Assembly (NCBI GenBank): GCA_016295665.1
Contig: JAEDKS010000008.1
Span: 1-27,311, forward strand
DNA: 27,311 bases
Source: Clostridia bacterium
GTDB lineage: Bacteria; Bacillota; Clostridia; Christensenellales; Aristaeellaceae
Direction of reading: 5' to 3'
Shown here: positions 15,584 to 23,428 of the stretch, piece after piece
Position numbering within the stretch: the stretch's first letter is position 1
Layout of the letters: every line of letters starts with the position of its first letter
Translations under genes and position numbers: made by a program
The notes under the pieces: generated by a model
What the model saw: the letters and a program-made list of their open reading frames with translations, nothing else
Told to the model about the DNA's origin: nothing
Databases searched by the model: none

Positions 15584-17047
15584 TTACGCGGAGCGCCACG
15601 TCCGGAAGCTGCGGCTGGGGGTCAGGTCATACACCACCCGACGCACCTCGGGCAGCGCGGTCAGGATGCGCTCCGTGACCCGCTCCAGCAGGTCGCTCGG
15701 CAGGCGGCTGGCGATGGCGCTGCTGCCGCCGACAACCTGCACCGCCCGGAGGGTGACGACGAACCCCGCCTCCGTGTCCGGGTCGCCGGAGAGGGTGGCG
15801 TAGTACTGGAACAGGCGCTTGTTCTGTCCGGAGGCCTCAATCTCCTGACAGAAGATGGCATCCGCCTCCCGAAGCAGCTGCAGGCGCTCCCGGGTGATCT
15901 CACCGGTGATGCGCAGGGCCAGGCCGCTGCCCGGGAAGGGCTGGCGCTGACAGAGGGCGGCGGGCAGCTGAAGCTCCTGTCCCACATCGCGGATCTCGTC
16001 CTTGAACAGCTCCCGCACCGGCTCAACGATGCGGGTTTTCGCGCCGGTCAGCTCCAGCGGGCAGACGGGCTCCGAGTCCAGGGTGTCGGCGTAGTTGGTA
16101 CCCTGCAGGATGAGCCGCACGTTTTCCAGCTGTCCCACCTCCCTCCGGAGGATGGAGCGCAGCAGGGCGAACACGGCCCGCTGCCGTTCCCCGGAGGTGC
16201 GGGTGTCCCGGAGCGCGGCGAGGAACTCCGCCGACGCACCGATGCGCCGAATGTTCAGCCCCACCTGATTCTGGAAGTAGTCCATGACCCGGTCGCCCTC
16301 GCCCTTGCGCATGAGGCCGGTGTCCACGAAGATGCAGTGCAGCCGGTGTCCCAGGGCCATGTTGCCCAGGAGGGCGCAGACGGCGCTGTCCACGCCGCCG
16401 GAGACCGCGCAGATGGCCTCGCCGCCGTCGGCGAGCCGCTCAATCTCCTGCGTGGCCCGGGCGATGAAGGCCTGACTGGACCACCACAGGGTACAGCCGC
16501 AGATGTGGCGGCAGAAGTTGAGCAGCAGCTGAACGCCGTCGGGGTCGTTCTGCTCCGGCTCAAAGGCCAGGCCGTAGATGGGCCGGTCCAGCACCCGGAA
16601 GCCCACGGCGCCCGTATCCGTGCTCGCGACGGTGACGGCGTCCGCGCCGGACAGGTGCAGCGAACAGCGGGCGGGCAGATAGCGCTCCCCGTCCTGCACA
16701 TCCCGGGTCAGGCTCCCGTCCCCGGAGAAGCGCACGGGGCGCACCGCCGGAGCGCTGCTCTCGTGGGTCACGGTGCCGCCCAGATGCTCACACAGCGTCA
16801 GCGCCGCGTCGCCCAGCGCCAGCAGCGGCAGCCCGCAGCGGGTCAGGCGGCTCAGCTCCGGAATCTGTACCGGTTCGCCCGTCCCCGCGCCGCAGAGCAG
16901 CACGCCCATAGCCTCCTGAGAGAGCACCTCCTCCGCCGTCGCGCTGCCCGGCAGCAGCTTGCAGTAGAGATGCTCCGACCGCAGCTTTTTGGCGACCGAA
17001 CAGCTCACGTCGTTATCCAGGTTCAGCAGCACCACCATATCCCGCAT
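15584..17047 (-). CDS. GMP-synthase-like ATP-pyrophosphatase with inactive glutaminase domain
   Basis: The 487-residue product has the GuaA layout: a class I glutaminase domain (1-185), an ATP-pyrophosphatase domain and a C-terminal dimer domain. The P-loop SGGVDS (216-221), FVDTGLMRKGEGDRVMDYF, VEPVRELFKDEIR and RQPFPGSGLALRITGE are kept. Three functional sites are not. The nucleophile elbow has Gly79 where GuaA has Cys, and FHPE is FEPE (Glu163 for His). The KSHHNVGGLP segment is missing after LQGTNYADTLDS, and the C-terminal KPPATIEWE is replaced. Glutamine hydrolysis is therefore very unlikely and XMP is probably not the substrate; adenylation of another substrate is plausible. GGAGG lies 8 bases before the ATG at 17047. 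Monocistronic, divergent from the aminotransferase gene. Confidence 0.82.
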   Translation of the reverse strand: MRDMVVLLNLDNDVSCSVAKKLRSEHLYCKLLPGSATAEEVLSQEAMGVLLCGAGTGEPVQIPELSRLTRCGLPLLALGDAALTLCEHLGGTVTHESSAPAVRPVRFSGDGSLTRDVQDGERYLPARCSLHLSGADAVTVASTDTGAVGFRVLDRPIYGLAFEPEQNDPDGVQLLLNFCRHICGCTLWWSSQAFIARATQEIERLADGGEAICAVSGGVDSAVCALLGNMALGHRLHCIFVDTGLMRKGEGDRVMDYFQNQVGLNIRRIGASAEFLAALRDTRTSGERQRAVFALLRSILRREVGQLENVRLILQGTNYADTLDSEPVCPLELTGAKTRIVEPVRELFKDEIRDVGQELQLPAALCQRQPFPGSGLALRITGEITRERLQLLREADAIFCQEIEASGQNKRLFQYYATLSGDPDTEAGFVVTLRAVQVVGGSSAIASRLPSDLLERVTERILTALPEVRRVVYDLTPSRSFRTWRSA

Positions 17048-17105
17048 GGATTTTTCCTCCAATGGACGGCCGCACCGTCGTTTCTGTTCGTCGGCCCGTC
17101 CCTGT

Positions 17106-17133
17106 ATTGTACCGCGAAAGGCTGCCCTTTCAT
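17106..17133 (-). promoter_or_regulatory. Possible second promoter of the GuaA-like gene
   Basis: On the reverse strand ATGAAA (17133-17128), 16 bases, TACAAT (17111-17106). The -10 is good and the -35 weak. It is closer to the gene than the promoter at 17213-17241. Confidence 0.35.
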
Positions 17134-17153
17134 TCGTCTGTTTCATTCGACAG
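17128..17153. repeat. Two tandem 13-bp repeats upstream of the GuaA-like gene
   Basis: TTTCATTCGTCTG (17128-17140) is followed at once by TTTCATTCGACAG (17141-17153), 11 of 13 bases identical. The repeats lie between the two candidate promoters and could be a regulator site. Chance is possible at this length. Confidence 0.4.
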
Positions 17154-17212
17154 CCCTCGCCGGCTCCCTGCCGGTGCGGAAAATTGTTACAACTTCCGTC
17201 GCCTCCAGGGAT

Positions 17213-17241
17213 ATGATAGCGCAAATCCGTCCAAAGTGCAA
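17213..17241 (-). promoter_or_regulatory. Main promoter of the GuaA-like gene
   Basis: On the reverse strand TTGCAC (17241-17236), 17 bases, TATCAT (17218-17213). It predicts a leader of about 160 nt. The leader holds a CCGGC/GCCGG hairpin (17160-17174) and a stem near the start codon, but no riboswitch I can name. Confidence 0.65.
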
Positions 17242-17368
17242 GCGCTTCCCGCCTGTCAGATCTGGTCGGAATGACGGAAAAAACGCCCGGATATGCGTCA
17301 CGCCCGGGAAAGGACGGGCCCCTTGCGGCAAAATTTGCAGGAAAAACAAAAGAAATTGCAGAAACGGC

Positions 17369-17397
17369 TTGATTTCAGGAGTCGAAACGGATATAAT
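17369..17397 (+). promoter_or_regulatory. Promoter of the aminotransferase gene
   Basis: TTGATT (17369-17374), a 17-base spacer and a perfect TATAAT (17392-17397). The transcription start would be near 17404, giving a leader of about 115 nt. Confidence 0.78.
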
Positions 17398-17424
17398 AGA
17401 ATCCGCGCCGCACCCGTCCTGCAT

Positions 17425-17473
17425 GGGGCGGTCTGAAAAGCAAAGTCCGTGACCGGCGGAGCAGCGAGGCCCC
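17425..17473 (+). promoter_or_regulatory. Structured leader of the aminotransferase mRNA
   Basis: GGGGC (17425-17429) pairs with GCCCC (17469-17473), and inside it GGTC (17430-17433) pairs with GACC (17451-17454). This gives one nested stem-loop about 30 bases before the ribosome site. It has no U tract. It does not match a known riboswitch consensus well enough to name. Confidence 0.35.
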
Positions 17474-17518
17474 GCAGATGGCACGATGATCTCAAAGAAC
17501 GCAGGAGGTAGAAAGCCC

Positions 17519-18718
<1,200 letters not shown>

Positions 18719-18826
18719 GCCCCGGTTCGTTCCGCGTCGGTGCTCGTCCCCTGAGGCTGTATCGTGACCCCCACACGTCCGCAATGGCGCGAACGGCTTG
18801 GAGGGGTGAATTTCGTTCATCCACGC

Positions 18827-18870
18827 CGCGCCGCGCGCAGGGACAGGCTCTCTGCGCGGCGCGTTTGCTT
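18827..18870 (+). terminator. Terminator-like GC-rich hairpin after the aminotransferase gene
   Basis: A 10-bp all-GC stem (within 18827-18840, with the partner at 18852-18863, and a 2-base bulge before a further 2 bp) is followed by TTTGCTTTATT. The U tract is interrupted, so readthrough into the next gene is possible. The rest of 18719-18922 shows no gene. A TATCAT at 18899-18904 without a good -35 is the only promoter hint. Confidence 0.6.
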
Positions 18871-18922
18871 TATTCCCCGGACGCAGGAACCCCCAAAATA
18901 TCATCGCAAGGGAGGCCCCATC

Positions 18923-20317
18923 ATGCTGGAATTTGACAGGAACACCAATCTGCTCATGCAGGCCAAGTACAAGTATTCTCTGCAGGATGTGCCGGAACCG
19001 AACCTTTATCGGGAGATCTATGATTATGAGAGCATCCCGAAGATTCCCTTCAACATGCGCCATGTGCCCGAGGACATGCCCGCGGAAATCTGGATGACCG
19101 ACACCACCTTCCGGGACGGTCAGCAGTCCATGAGCCCCTTCACCCCCGAGCAGATTCTGCACCTGTTCAAGCTGATGTCCCGCCTGGGCGGCCCCCGGGG
19201 CATGGTGCGCCAGAGCGAGTTCTTCCTCTACACCGAGCAGGACAAGAAGGCCCTGCAGCTCTGTCAGGACGCGGGGCTGAAGTTCCCGGAGATCACCACC
19301 TGGATTCGCGCCAACAAGAAGGACTTCGAGCTGGTCAAGCAGGCGGGGGTCGCGGAGACGGGCATTCTGGTGTCCTGCTCCGACTATCACATCTTCCACA
19401 AGATGCACCTGACCCGCGCACAGGCCATGGACAAGTACCTGGGCATCGTCAAGGACGCGCTGAGCATGGGCATCCGGCCCCGCTGTCACTTCGAGGACAT
19501 CACCCGCGCCGACTTCTACGGCTTCGTGGTGCCCTTCGCCACGGCGCTGATGGATCTGTCCCGGGAGAGCGGCATCCCCGTGAAGATCCGCGCCTGCGAT
19601 ACCATGGGCTTTGGCGTGACCTACTACGGCGCCGCGCTGCCGCGAAGCGTGGCGGGCATCATCTACGGCCTGCGCCACTATGCCGATGTGCCCTCCGACC
19701 AGCTGGAGTGGCACGGGCACAACGACTTCTACAAGGTGGTCAGCAACGCGGGCGCGGCGTGGATGTACGGCTGCTCCAGCGTCAACTGCACGCTGCTGGG
19801 CATCGGTGAGCGCACGGGCAACTGCCCGCTGGAGGCCATGGCGATTGAGTATCAGTCCCTGCGCGGCGAGGACGGCGGCATGGATCTGACCGCCATCACC
19901 GAGATTGCGGACTACATGGAGCAGGAGGTCGGCGTCGAGATCAGCCCCCGGCAGCCCTTCGTGGGCCGTCACTTCAACGTGACCCGGGCGGGCGTCCACG
20001 CGGACGGCCTGCTGAAGGACGAGGAAATCTACAACATCTTCGACACGGCGGCCCTGCTGAACCGGCCCGCGCTGGTGGCGGTGGACGCGCATGGCGGCCT
20101 GGCGGCGGTGGCGCACTGGATCAACAGCTACTTCCGCATCAAGAACGACCACGCCATCTCCAAGAACGACCCGCTGGTCATCGCGATTCGCGAGAAGATC
20201 GACGAGATGTACGCCGCCGGACGCAACACCGTCATGGGCGACGAGGAGCTGGAGGTGCTGGTGCGCAATACCGACGTGGATCGGTACGAGCGCCTGATCT
20301 GCCACAAGACACGGTAA
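18923..20317 (+). CDS. Re-citrate synthase-like DRE-TIM metallolyase (isopropylmalate/homocitrate synthase family)
   Basis: The 464-residue product is a TIM-barrel enzyme that condenses acetyl-CoA with a 2-oxo acid. The signature DTTFRDGQQS is at 60-69, with metal ligand D65 and catalytic R64. FEDITRADFYGF follows, and WHGHND (263-268) supplies the two metal-binding histidines, then LLGIGERTGNCPLEA. A distinct C-terminal part has RHFNVTRAGVHADGLLKDEEIYNIFD. The N-terminal leader LQDVPEPNLYREIYDY and the lack of the LeuA-type regulatory domain fit the clostridial group that includes the Re-citrate synthase of Clostridium kluyveri. Many members are annotated as 2-isopropylmalate synthase, so the substrate (oxaloacetate or another oxo acid) remains open. 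AAGGGAGG lies 7 bases before the ATG at 18923. Confidence 0.85.
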   Translation: MLEFDRNTNLLMQAKYKYSLQDVPEPNLYREIYDYESIPKIPFNMRHVPEDMPAEIWMTDTTFRDGQQSMSPFTPEQILHLFKLMSRLGGPRGMVRQSEFFLYTEQDKKALQLCQDAGLKFPEITTWIRANKKDFELVKQAGVAETGILVSCSDYHIFHKMHLTRAQAMDKYLGIVKDALSMGIRPRCHFEDITRADFYGFVVPFATALMDLSRESGIPVKIRACDTMGFGVTYYGAALPRSVAGIIYGLRHYADVPSDQLEWHGHNDFYKVVSNAGAAWMYGCSSVNCTLLGIGERTGNCPLEAMAIEYQSLRGEDGGMDLTAITEIADYMEQEVGVEISPRQPFVGRHFNVTRAGVHADGLLKDEEIYNIFDTAALLNRPALVAVDAHGGLAAVAHWINSYFRIKNDHAISKNDPLVIAIREKIDEMYAAGRNTVMGDEELEVLVRNTDVDRYERLICHKTR

Positions 20318-20333
20318 GACGCCTGGAATCCCC

Positions 20334-20373
20334 CGGAGCCCGGTGCCTGTCAGGCGCCGGGCTCCGCGCTTTG
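20334..20373 (+). terminator. Intrinsic terminator after the Re-citrate-synthase-like gene
   Basis: CGGAGCCCGG (20334-20343) pairs perfectly with CCGGGCTCCG (20357-20366), and inside it GCCT pairs with AGGC. CGCTTTG follows; the stem is very stable but the U run is short. Confidence 0.75.
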
Positions 20374-20396
20374 AGGCCCGGACAGAGCCCGTCCCC

Positions 20397-20426
20397 TTGA
20401 CCGTTCGCCCTCCCTCGTGCTATCAT
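20397..20426 (+). promoter_or_regulatory. Promoter of the phosphoesterase-mnmE operon
   Basis: TTGACC (20397-20402), 18 bases, TATCAT (20421-20426), with CGTGC before the -10 (extended type). The leader is about 20 nt. Confidence 0.75.
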
Positions 20427-20452
20427 ATCCCGGGAAGAAAGAGGGTGGAATC

Positions 20453-21304
20453 ATGCGCTACCTCATCATCACGGACGTCCACGCCAACCTGACGGCGCTG
20501 GAGGCGGTGCTGAACACGCCGGAGGCCCGGGGCTGTGACCGGGTGGTGTCCCTGGGCGACCAGATCAACTACGGCCCGCAGCCCCGTCAGGTCATGGAGC
20601 GGCTGCTGTCCTTGGGTGCGCTGCTGCTGCGGGGCAATCACGAGGATCGGCTGGATCATCTGACGGAGCCCGTGTTCCGGGGCTACAACTGGTCGCTGCT
20701 GCACTGGTCGGCCCGGCAGGTGGAGGGGCTCATGCCCGAGCTGCCCGTGGAGACCCGCATCGGCAGCGTGCTCTGCACCCATGCGGCCCCCGGCGACCTG
20801 TACGGCCTGCTCTATCCGCCGGATCTGCCGGCGGTGCTGGACGCGCTGCCATCGGAGGTGACCCACCTGATGACGGGGCACAACCATATATCCTGGAGAG
20901 TGGAGCATCGGGGGCGGGTCGCCGTCAATCCCGGCGCGCTGGGGGACTGGGAGATGGGCCGGGGCGGCATGGCGCCCTTCGCGGTGCTGGACATGGCGGG
21001 GGAGCGGCCCGACGTCACCTGCCACGCGGTGCCCTATGATACGGAGGCGCTGGTGCGGGCCTATCTTGCCTCGGGCTGCTGGCGGGAGGCGCCGGAGATG
21101 GCGCGGATGGCGCTGACCACCATGCTGCACGGCGGTGAGGGCTATGCTCTGTCCATGGTACGGCGCATCTCCGCGCTGTGCCGGGAGCGGGGGCTGGACT
21201 TCGGCAGCCGGGAGGGCTGGGAACAGGCCGATCGGGCCCTGCCCTGGCCCGAGCCGGTGGACAGCTGGACATACTGGAAGAAGCTGGAGCGTGACGGCAC
21301 ATGA
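20453..21304 (+). CDS. Calcineurin-like metallophosphoesterase (YfcE/MJ0936-like)
   Basis: The 283-residue cytosolic product has all the motifs of the two-metal phosphoesterase fold: DVHAN (D8, H10), GDQINYGP (35-42), GNHED (61-65), THAAPGD and GHNHIS. A C-terminal stretch of about 80 residues follows the catalytic core. The family cleaves phosphomonoesters or phosphodiesters; the substrate is unknown. I chose the ATG at 20453 (MRYLIITD), with GGGTGG upstream, because the core begins exactly there; the frame is open from 20417 but overlaps the promoter. Its stop overlaps the mnmE start by ATGA, so it is translationally coupled to a tRNA-modification gene. Confidence 0.87.
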   Translation: MRYLIITDVHANLTALEAVLNTPEARGCDRVVSLGDQINYGPQPRQVMERLLSLGALLLRGNHEDRLDHLTEPVFRGYNWSLLHWSARQVEGLMPELPVETRIGSVLCTHAAPGDLYGLLYPPDLPAVLDALPSEVTHLMTGHNHISWRVEHRGRVAVNPGALGDWEMGRGGMAPFAVLDMAGERPDVTCHAVPYDTEALVRAYLASGCWREAPEMARMALTTMLHGGEGYALSMVRRISALCRERGLDFGSREGWEQADRALPWPEPVDSWTYWKKLERDGT

Positions 21305-22647
21305 ATGACACCATCGCGGCGATTGCCACCGCCCCCGGAGAAGGCGGCATCAGCATCGTGCGCATCAGCGGCCCCGAGGCGGAGCGGGTGCTGATGGCGC
21401 TTTTCCATCCCGCGGGTGGCAGGAAGCCGCTGACCACCCATCTGCTGACCTATGGGCATGTGGTGGAGGACGGGACGCGGGTGGACGAGTGCATGGCGGT
21501 GCTGATGCGGGCCCCCCGCAGCTACACCCGGGAGGATGTGGCGGAGCTGCAGCTGCACGGCGGCGGCTACACGGCGCAGCGGGTGCTGGCGCTATGCCTG
21601 CGGGCGGGGGCGCGGCTGGCGGAGGCCGGGGAGTTCACCCGCCGTGCGTTCCTGAACGGGCGCATTGACCTGAGCCAGGCGGAGGCGGTGATGCAGCTGA
21701 TCGCCGCCCGTGGGGAGCAGGCGCATCGTGCGGCGCTGCGGCAGCTGGAGGGCGGCGCGTCAGCGTTCATCCGGCAGGCGGCGGACGAGCTGTACGCCCT
21801 GCAGGGGGCCGCTGCGGCCTGCATCGACTACCCGGAGGAGATCACCGAGGAGGAGGCTGCCGCCGATCTGGCCCCCCGGCTCGGGGCGCTGGCGCGGCGG
21901 CTGGACGATGCCTGTGACGAGCGGGCGGCGCACCTGCTGGCGGACGGCCTGACGGTGGCGCTGTGCGGCGAGCCGAACGTGGGCAAGAGCAGCCTGCTCA
22001 ACGCCCTGCTGGGCGAGGAGAAGGCCATTGTCACCGCCATTCCCGGCACCACCCGGGACACGGTGGAGGGCGAAATCACCCTGTCCGGGAATCTGGTACG
22101 CCTGCGGGACACGGCGGGCCTGCGGGAGACGGACGACCCGGTGGAGCGCATCGGCGTGGAGCGGGCAAGCCGCGCCCTGAGCGAGGCGGACTGCGTGCTG
22201 CTGGTGCTGGACGGCAGCCGGGCCATGACGGCGGAGGAGCGGGCTCTGCTGCAGTCCCTGCGGGGGCGGCAGGTGCTGGTGGCGGTGAACAAGCGTGACC
22301 TGCCCCGGGCCATTGATCTGGATGGGCTGCGGGCGCTGGCCCCGGAGGTGCCCGTGCTGTCCGTCAGCGCGGCACAGCCCGATACCCTGTCTCCCCTCCG
22401 GGAGGCGCTGGCGGAGAGGGCGCGGGTCAGCGACCGGCTGACCCTGACGCAGCCCCGTCACCTGGCGGCGGCGCGGAGGGCGGCGGAGCATCTGCGGCAG
22501 GCGGCGGAGACCCTGCGCACGGCGACCGTGGATCTGGCAGCGGTGGACATGCTCGCGGCCCAGTCCGCGCTGGCGGAGATCACCGGCGACGCGGTGGAGG
22601 AAAAGCTGCTGGACGCGGTGTTCAGCCAGTTCTGCGTGGGCAAGTAG
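21301..22647 (+). CDS. mnmE: tRNA uridine-5-carboxymethylaminomethyl modification GTPase MnmE
   Basis: The 448-residue product works with MnmG to install cmnm5U at the wobble position (U34) of certain tRNAs, using a formyl-tetrahydrofolate-type cofactor. The N-terminal folate-binding domain (1-115) starts with DTIAAIATAPGEGGISIVR and includes YTREDVAELQLHGG. A helical domain with FTRRAFLNGRIDLSQAEAV follows. The G domain has GEPNVGKSS (223-231), GTTRDT, DTAGLRE and NKRD. The C-terminus ends in the catalytic FCVGK with its invariant Cys. The ATG overlaps the previous stop. The length (448) is normal. I found no terminator directly after it. Confidence 0.97.
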   Translation: MNDTIAAIATAPGEGGISIVRISGPEAERVLMALFHPAGGRKPLTTHLLTYGHVVEDGTRVDECMAVLMRAPRSYTREDVAELQLHGGGYTAQRVLALCLRAGARLAEAGEFTRRAFLNGRIDLSQAEAVMQLIAARGEQAHRAALRQLEGGASAFIRQAADELYALQGAAAACIDYPEEITEEEAAADLAPRLGALARRLDDACDERAAHLLADGLTVALCGEPNVGKSSLLNALLGEEKAIVTAIPGTTRDTVEGEITLSGNLVRLRDTAGLRETDDPVERIGVERASRALSEADCVLLVLDGSRAMTAEERALLQSLRGRQVLVAVNKRDLPRAIDLDGLRALAPEVPVLSVSAAQPDTLSPLREALAERARVSDRLTLTQPRHLAAARRAAEHLRQAAETLRTATVDLAAVDMLAAQSALAEITGDAVEEKLLDAVFSQFCVGK

Positions 22648-22734
22648 TCGGCATCCTTCATCATCCGGACACAGCTTCTTCATCCTCCTGTCATACGAGC
22701 GCGGTATGCTCTGTTCCGCAAGGAGGTGCCTGCC

Positions 22735-22929
22735 ATGAGCAGCAGCAGCGGAAGCGGCGGTCGCTGGAGCGGTCGCAGGGCGACCTGCCTGATGGACGCC
22801 GTACTGGTTGGCGCCCTGCTGATGACCTGCGTGCCGGAGCTGGACGGGGCGGCGGAGCCTGTCGCGCCGCCGGCAGCGGTGGAGGGCGCGCAGGAGGAGC
22901 CGGGCGAGCCCTGCGGTATGGATAAATGA
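22735..22929 (+). CDS. Small protein of unknown function (64 residues)
   Basis: A 64-codon frame begins at an ATG 7 bases after AAGGAGGTG, one of the best ribosome sites in the window, and ends just before a strong terminator. The product has a Ser/Gly/Arg-rich start, a hydrophobic segment at about 19-33 (LMDAVLVGALLMTCV) that could cross or touch the membrane, and an acidic Pro/Glu/Ala-rich tail ending CGMDK. I do not recognise it. The weak -10 TATGCT (22714-22719) overlaps a small dyad, CATAC-n7-GTATG. It may be read from the mnmE transcript. The coding status rests on the ribosome site and the terminator. Confidence 0.5.
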   Translation: MSSSSGSGGRWSGRRATCLMDAVLVGALLMTCVPELDGAAEPVAPPAAVEGAQEEPGEPCGMDK

Positions 22930-22930
22930 A

Positions 22931-22973
22931 AAAACAAGGAACCATCCGGGCCCTGCGGGCAGGATGGTTCCTT
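22931..22973. terminator. Bidirectional intrinsic terminator
   Basis: GGAACCATCC (22938-22947) and GGATGGTTCC (22962-22971) form a perfect 10-bp stem. On the forward side TTT follows. On the reverse side the A-rich run just before it gives TTGTTTTTTC. It serves the small-protein gene and, more strongly, the typA/DUF3788 transcript. Confidence 0.88.
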
Positions 22974-22995
22974 TCAACATGCGATAGAAATAGAT

Positions 22996-23425
22996 TCAGG
23001 TCGCAGCGGCGTCCTTCCGGTTGGGGCGCCGCTTGAGGGCGAGGAGCCGCAGGACGTCCTCCACGGACAGGGCGGCGGTCATGTCCAGCCAGAGCCACTT
23101 GCCGTCATGGTAGGTGGCGGCGTCGTACACCTGCAGGAGGCCATCGGAGAAGGCGGCCCGCTGGGTCTCCAGCTTTTCCCGCTCCGCCTTCCCGAGGGTG
23201 ACGAGCAGGCTTGCCGCGCCTTCCTTGGCGTAGAGCGCGCAGAGCGTCTTGCCGCCCTGGCGGTATTTGTACTCGCAGAGCCAGTCACCGAAGGCCCCGG
23301 CTCCAGGTGCGATCCATGTCATAGCGTGCGTCGATGCTCCGGGTGACGCGCTGCCAGCAGTCGAGACGCTCCTGACCCAGCAGGTCAAGGAGCATGGCGT
23401 CGGTGAGGGCGTCCATCGGCTTCAT
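22996..23425 (-). pseudogene. DUF3788-family gene with a frameshift
   Basis: An ATG at 23425, 3 bases after the typA stop and with GAGGA upstream, opens a frame reading MKPMDALTDAMLLDLLG through YDMDRTWSR that stops after 43 codons. The +1-shifted frame continues without a break as FGDWLCEYKYRQGGKTLC, then LGKAEREK, YHDGKWLWLDM and LLALKRRPNRK, and stops at 22996. The joined protein would have about 142 residues and matches the DUF3788 pattern (EYKYR-GGKTL, YHDGKW), a family of unknown function. Dropping one C from the CCCC run at 23295-23298 restores the frame. It is either a real frameshift mutation or a sequencing or assembly error. The position suggests co-transcription with typA. Confidence 0.78.
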
Positions 23426-23428
23426 GGC

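Noticed and set aside
17441..17475. GTCCGTGACCGGCGG in the aminotransferase leader recalls the ZTP (pfl) riboswitch core.
   Set aside because: The second conserved block of that riboswitch is missing, and the gene is not one of the usual one-carbon or purine targets.
18764..18922. In-frame upstream extension of the Re-citrate-synthase-like gene.
   Set aside because: It covers the terminator-like hairpin, and family similarity begins at the ATG at 18923 with a good ribosome site.
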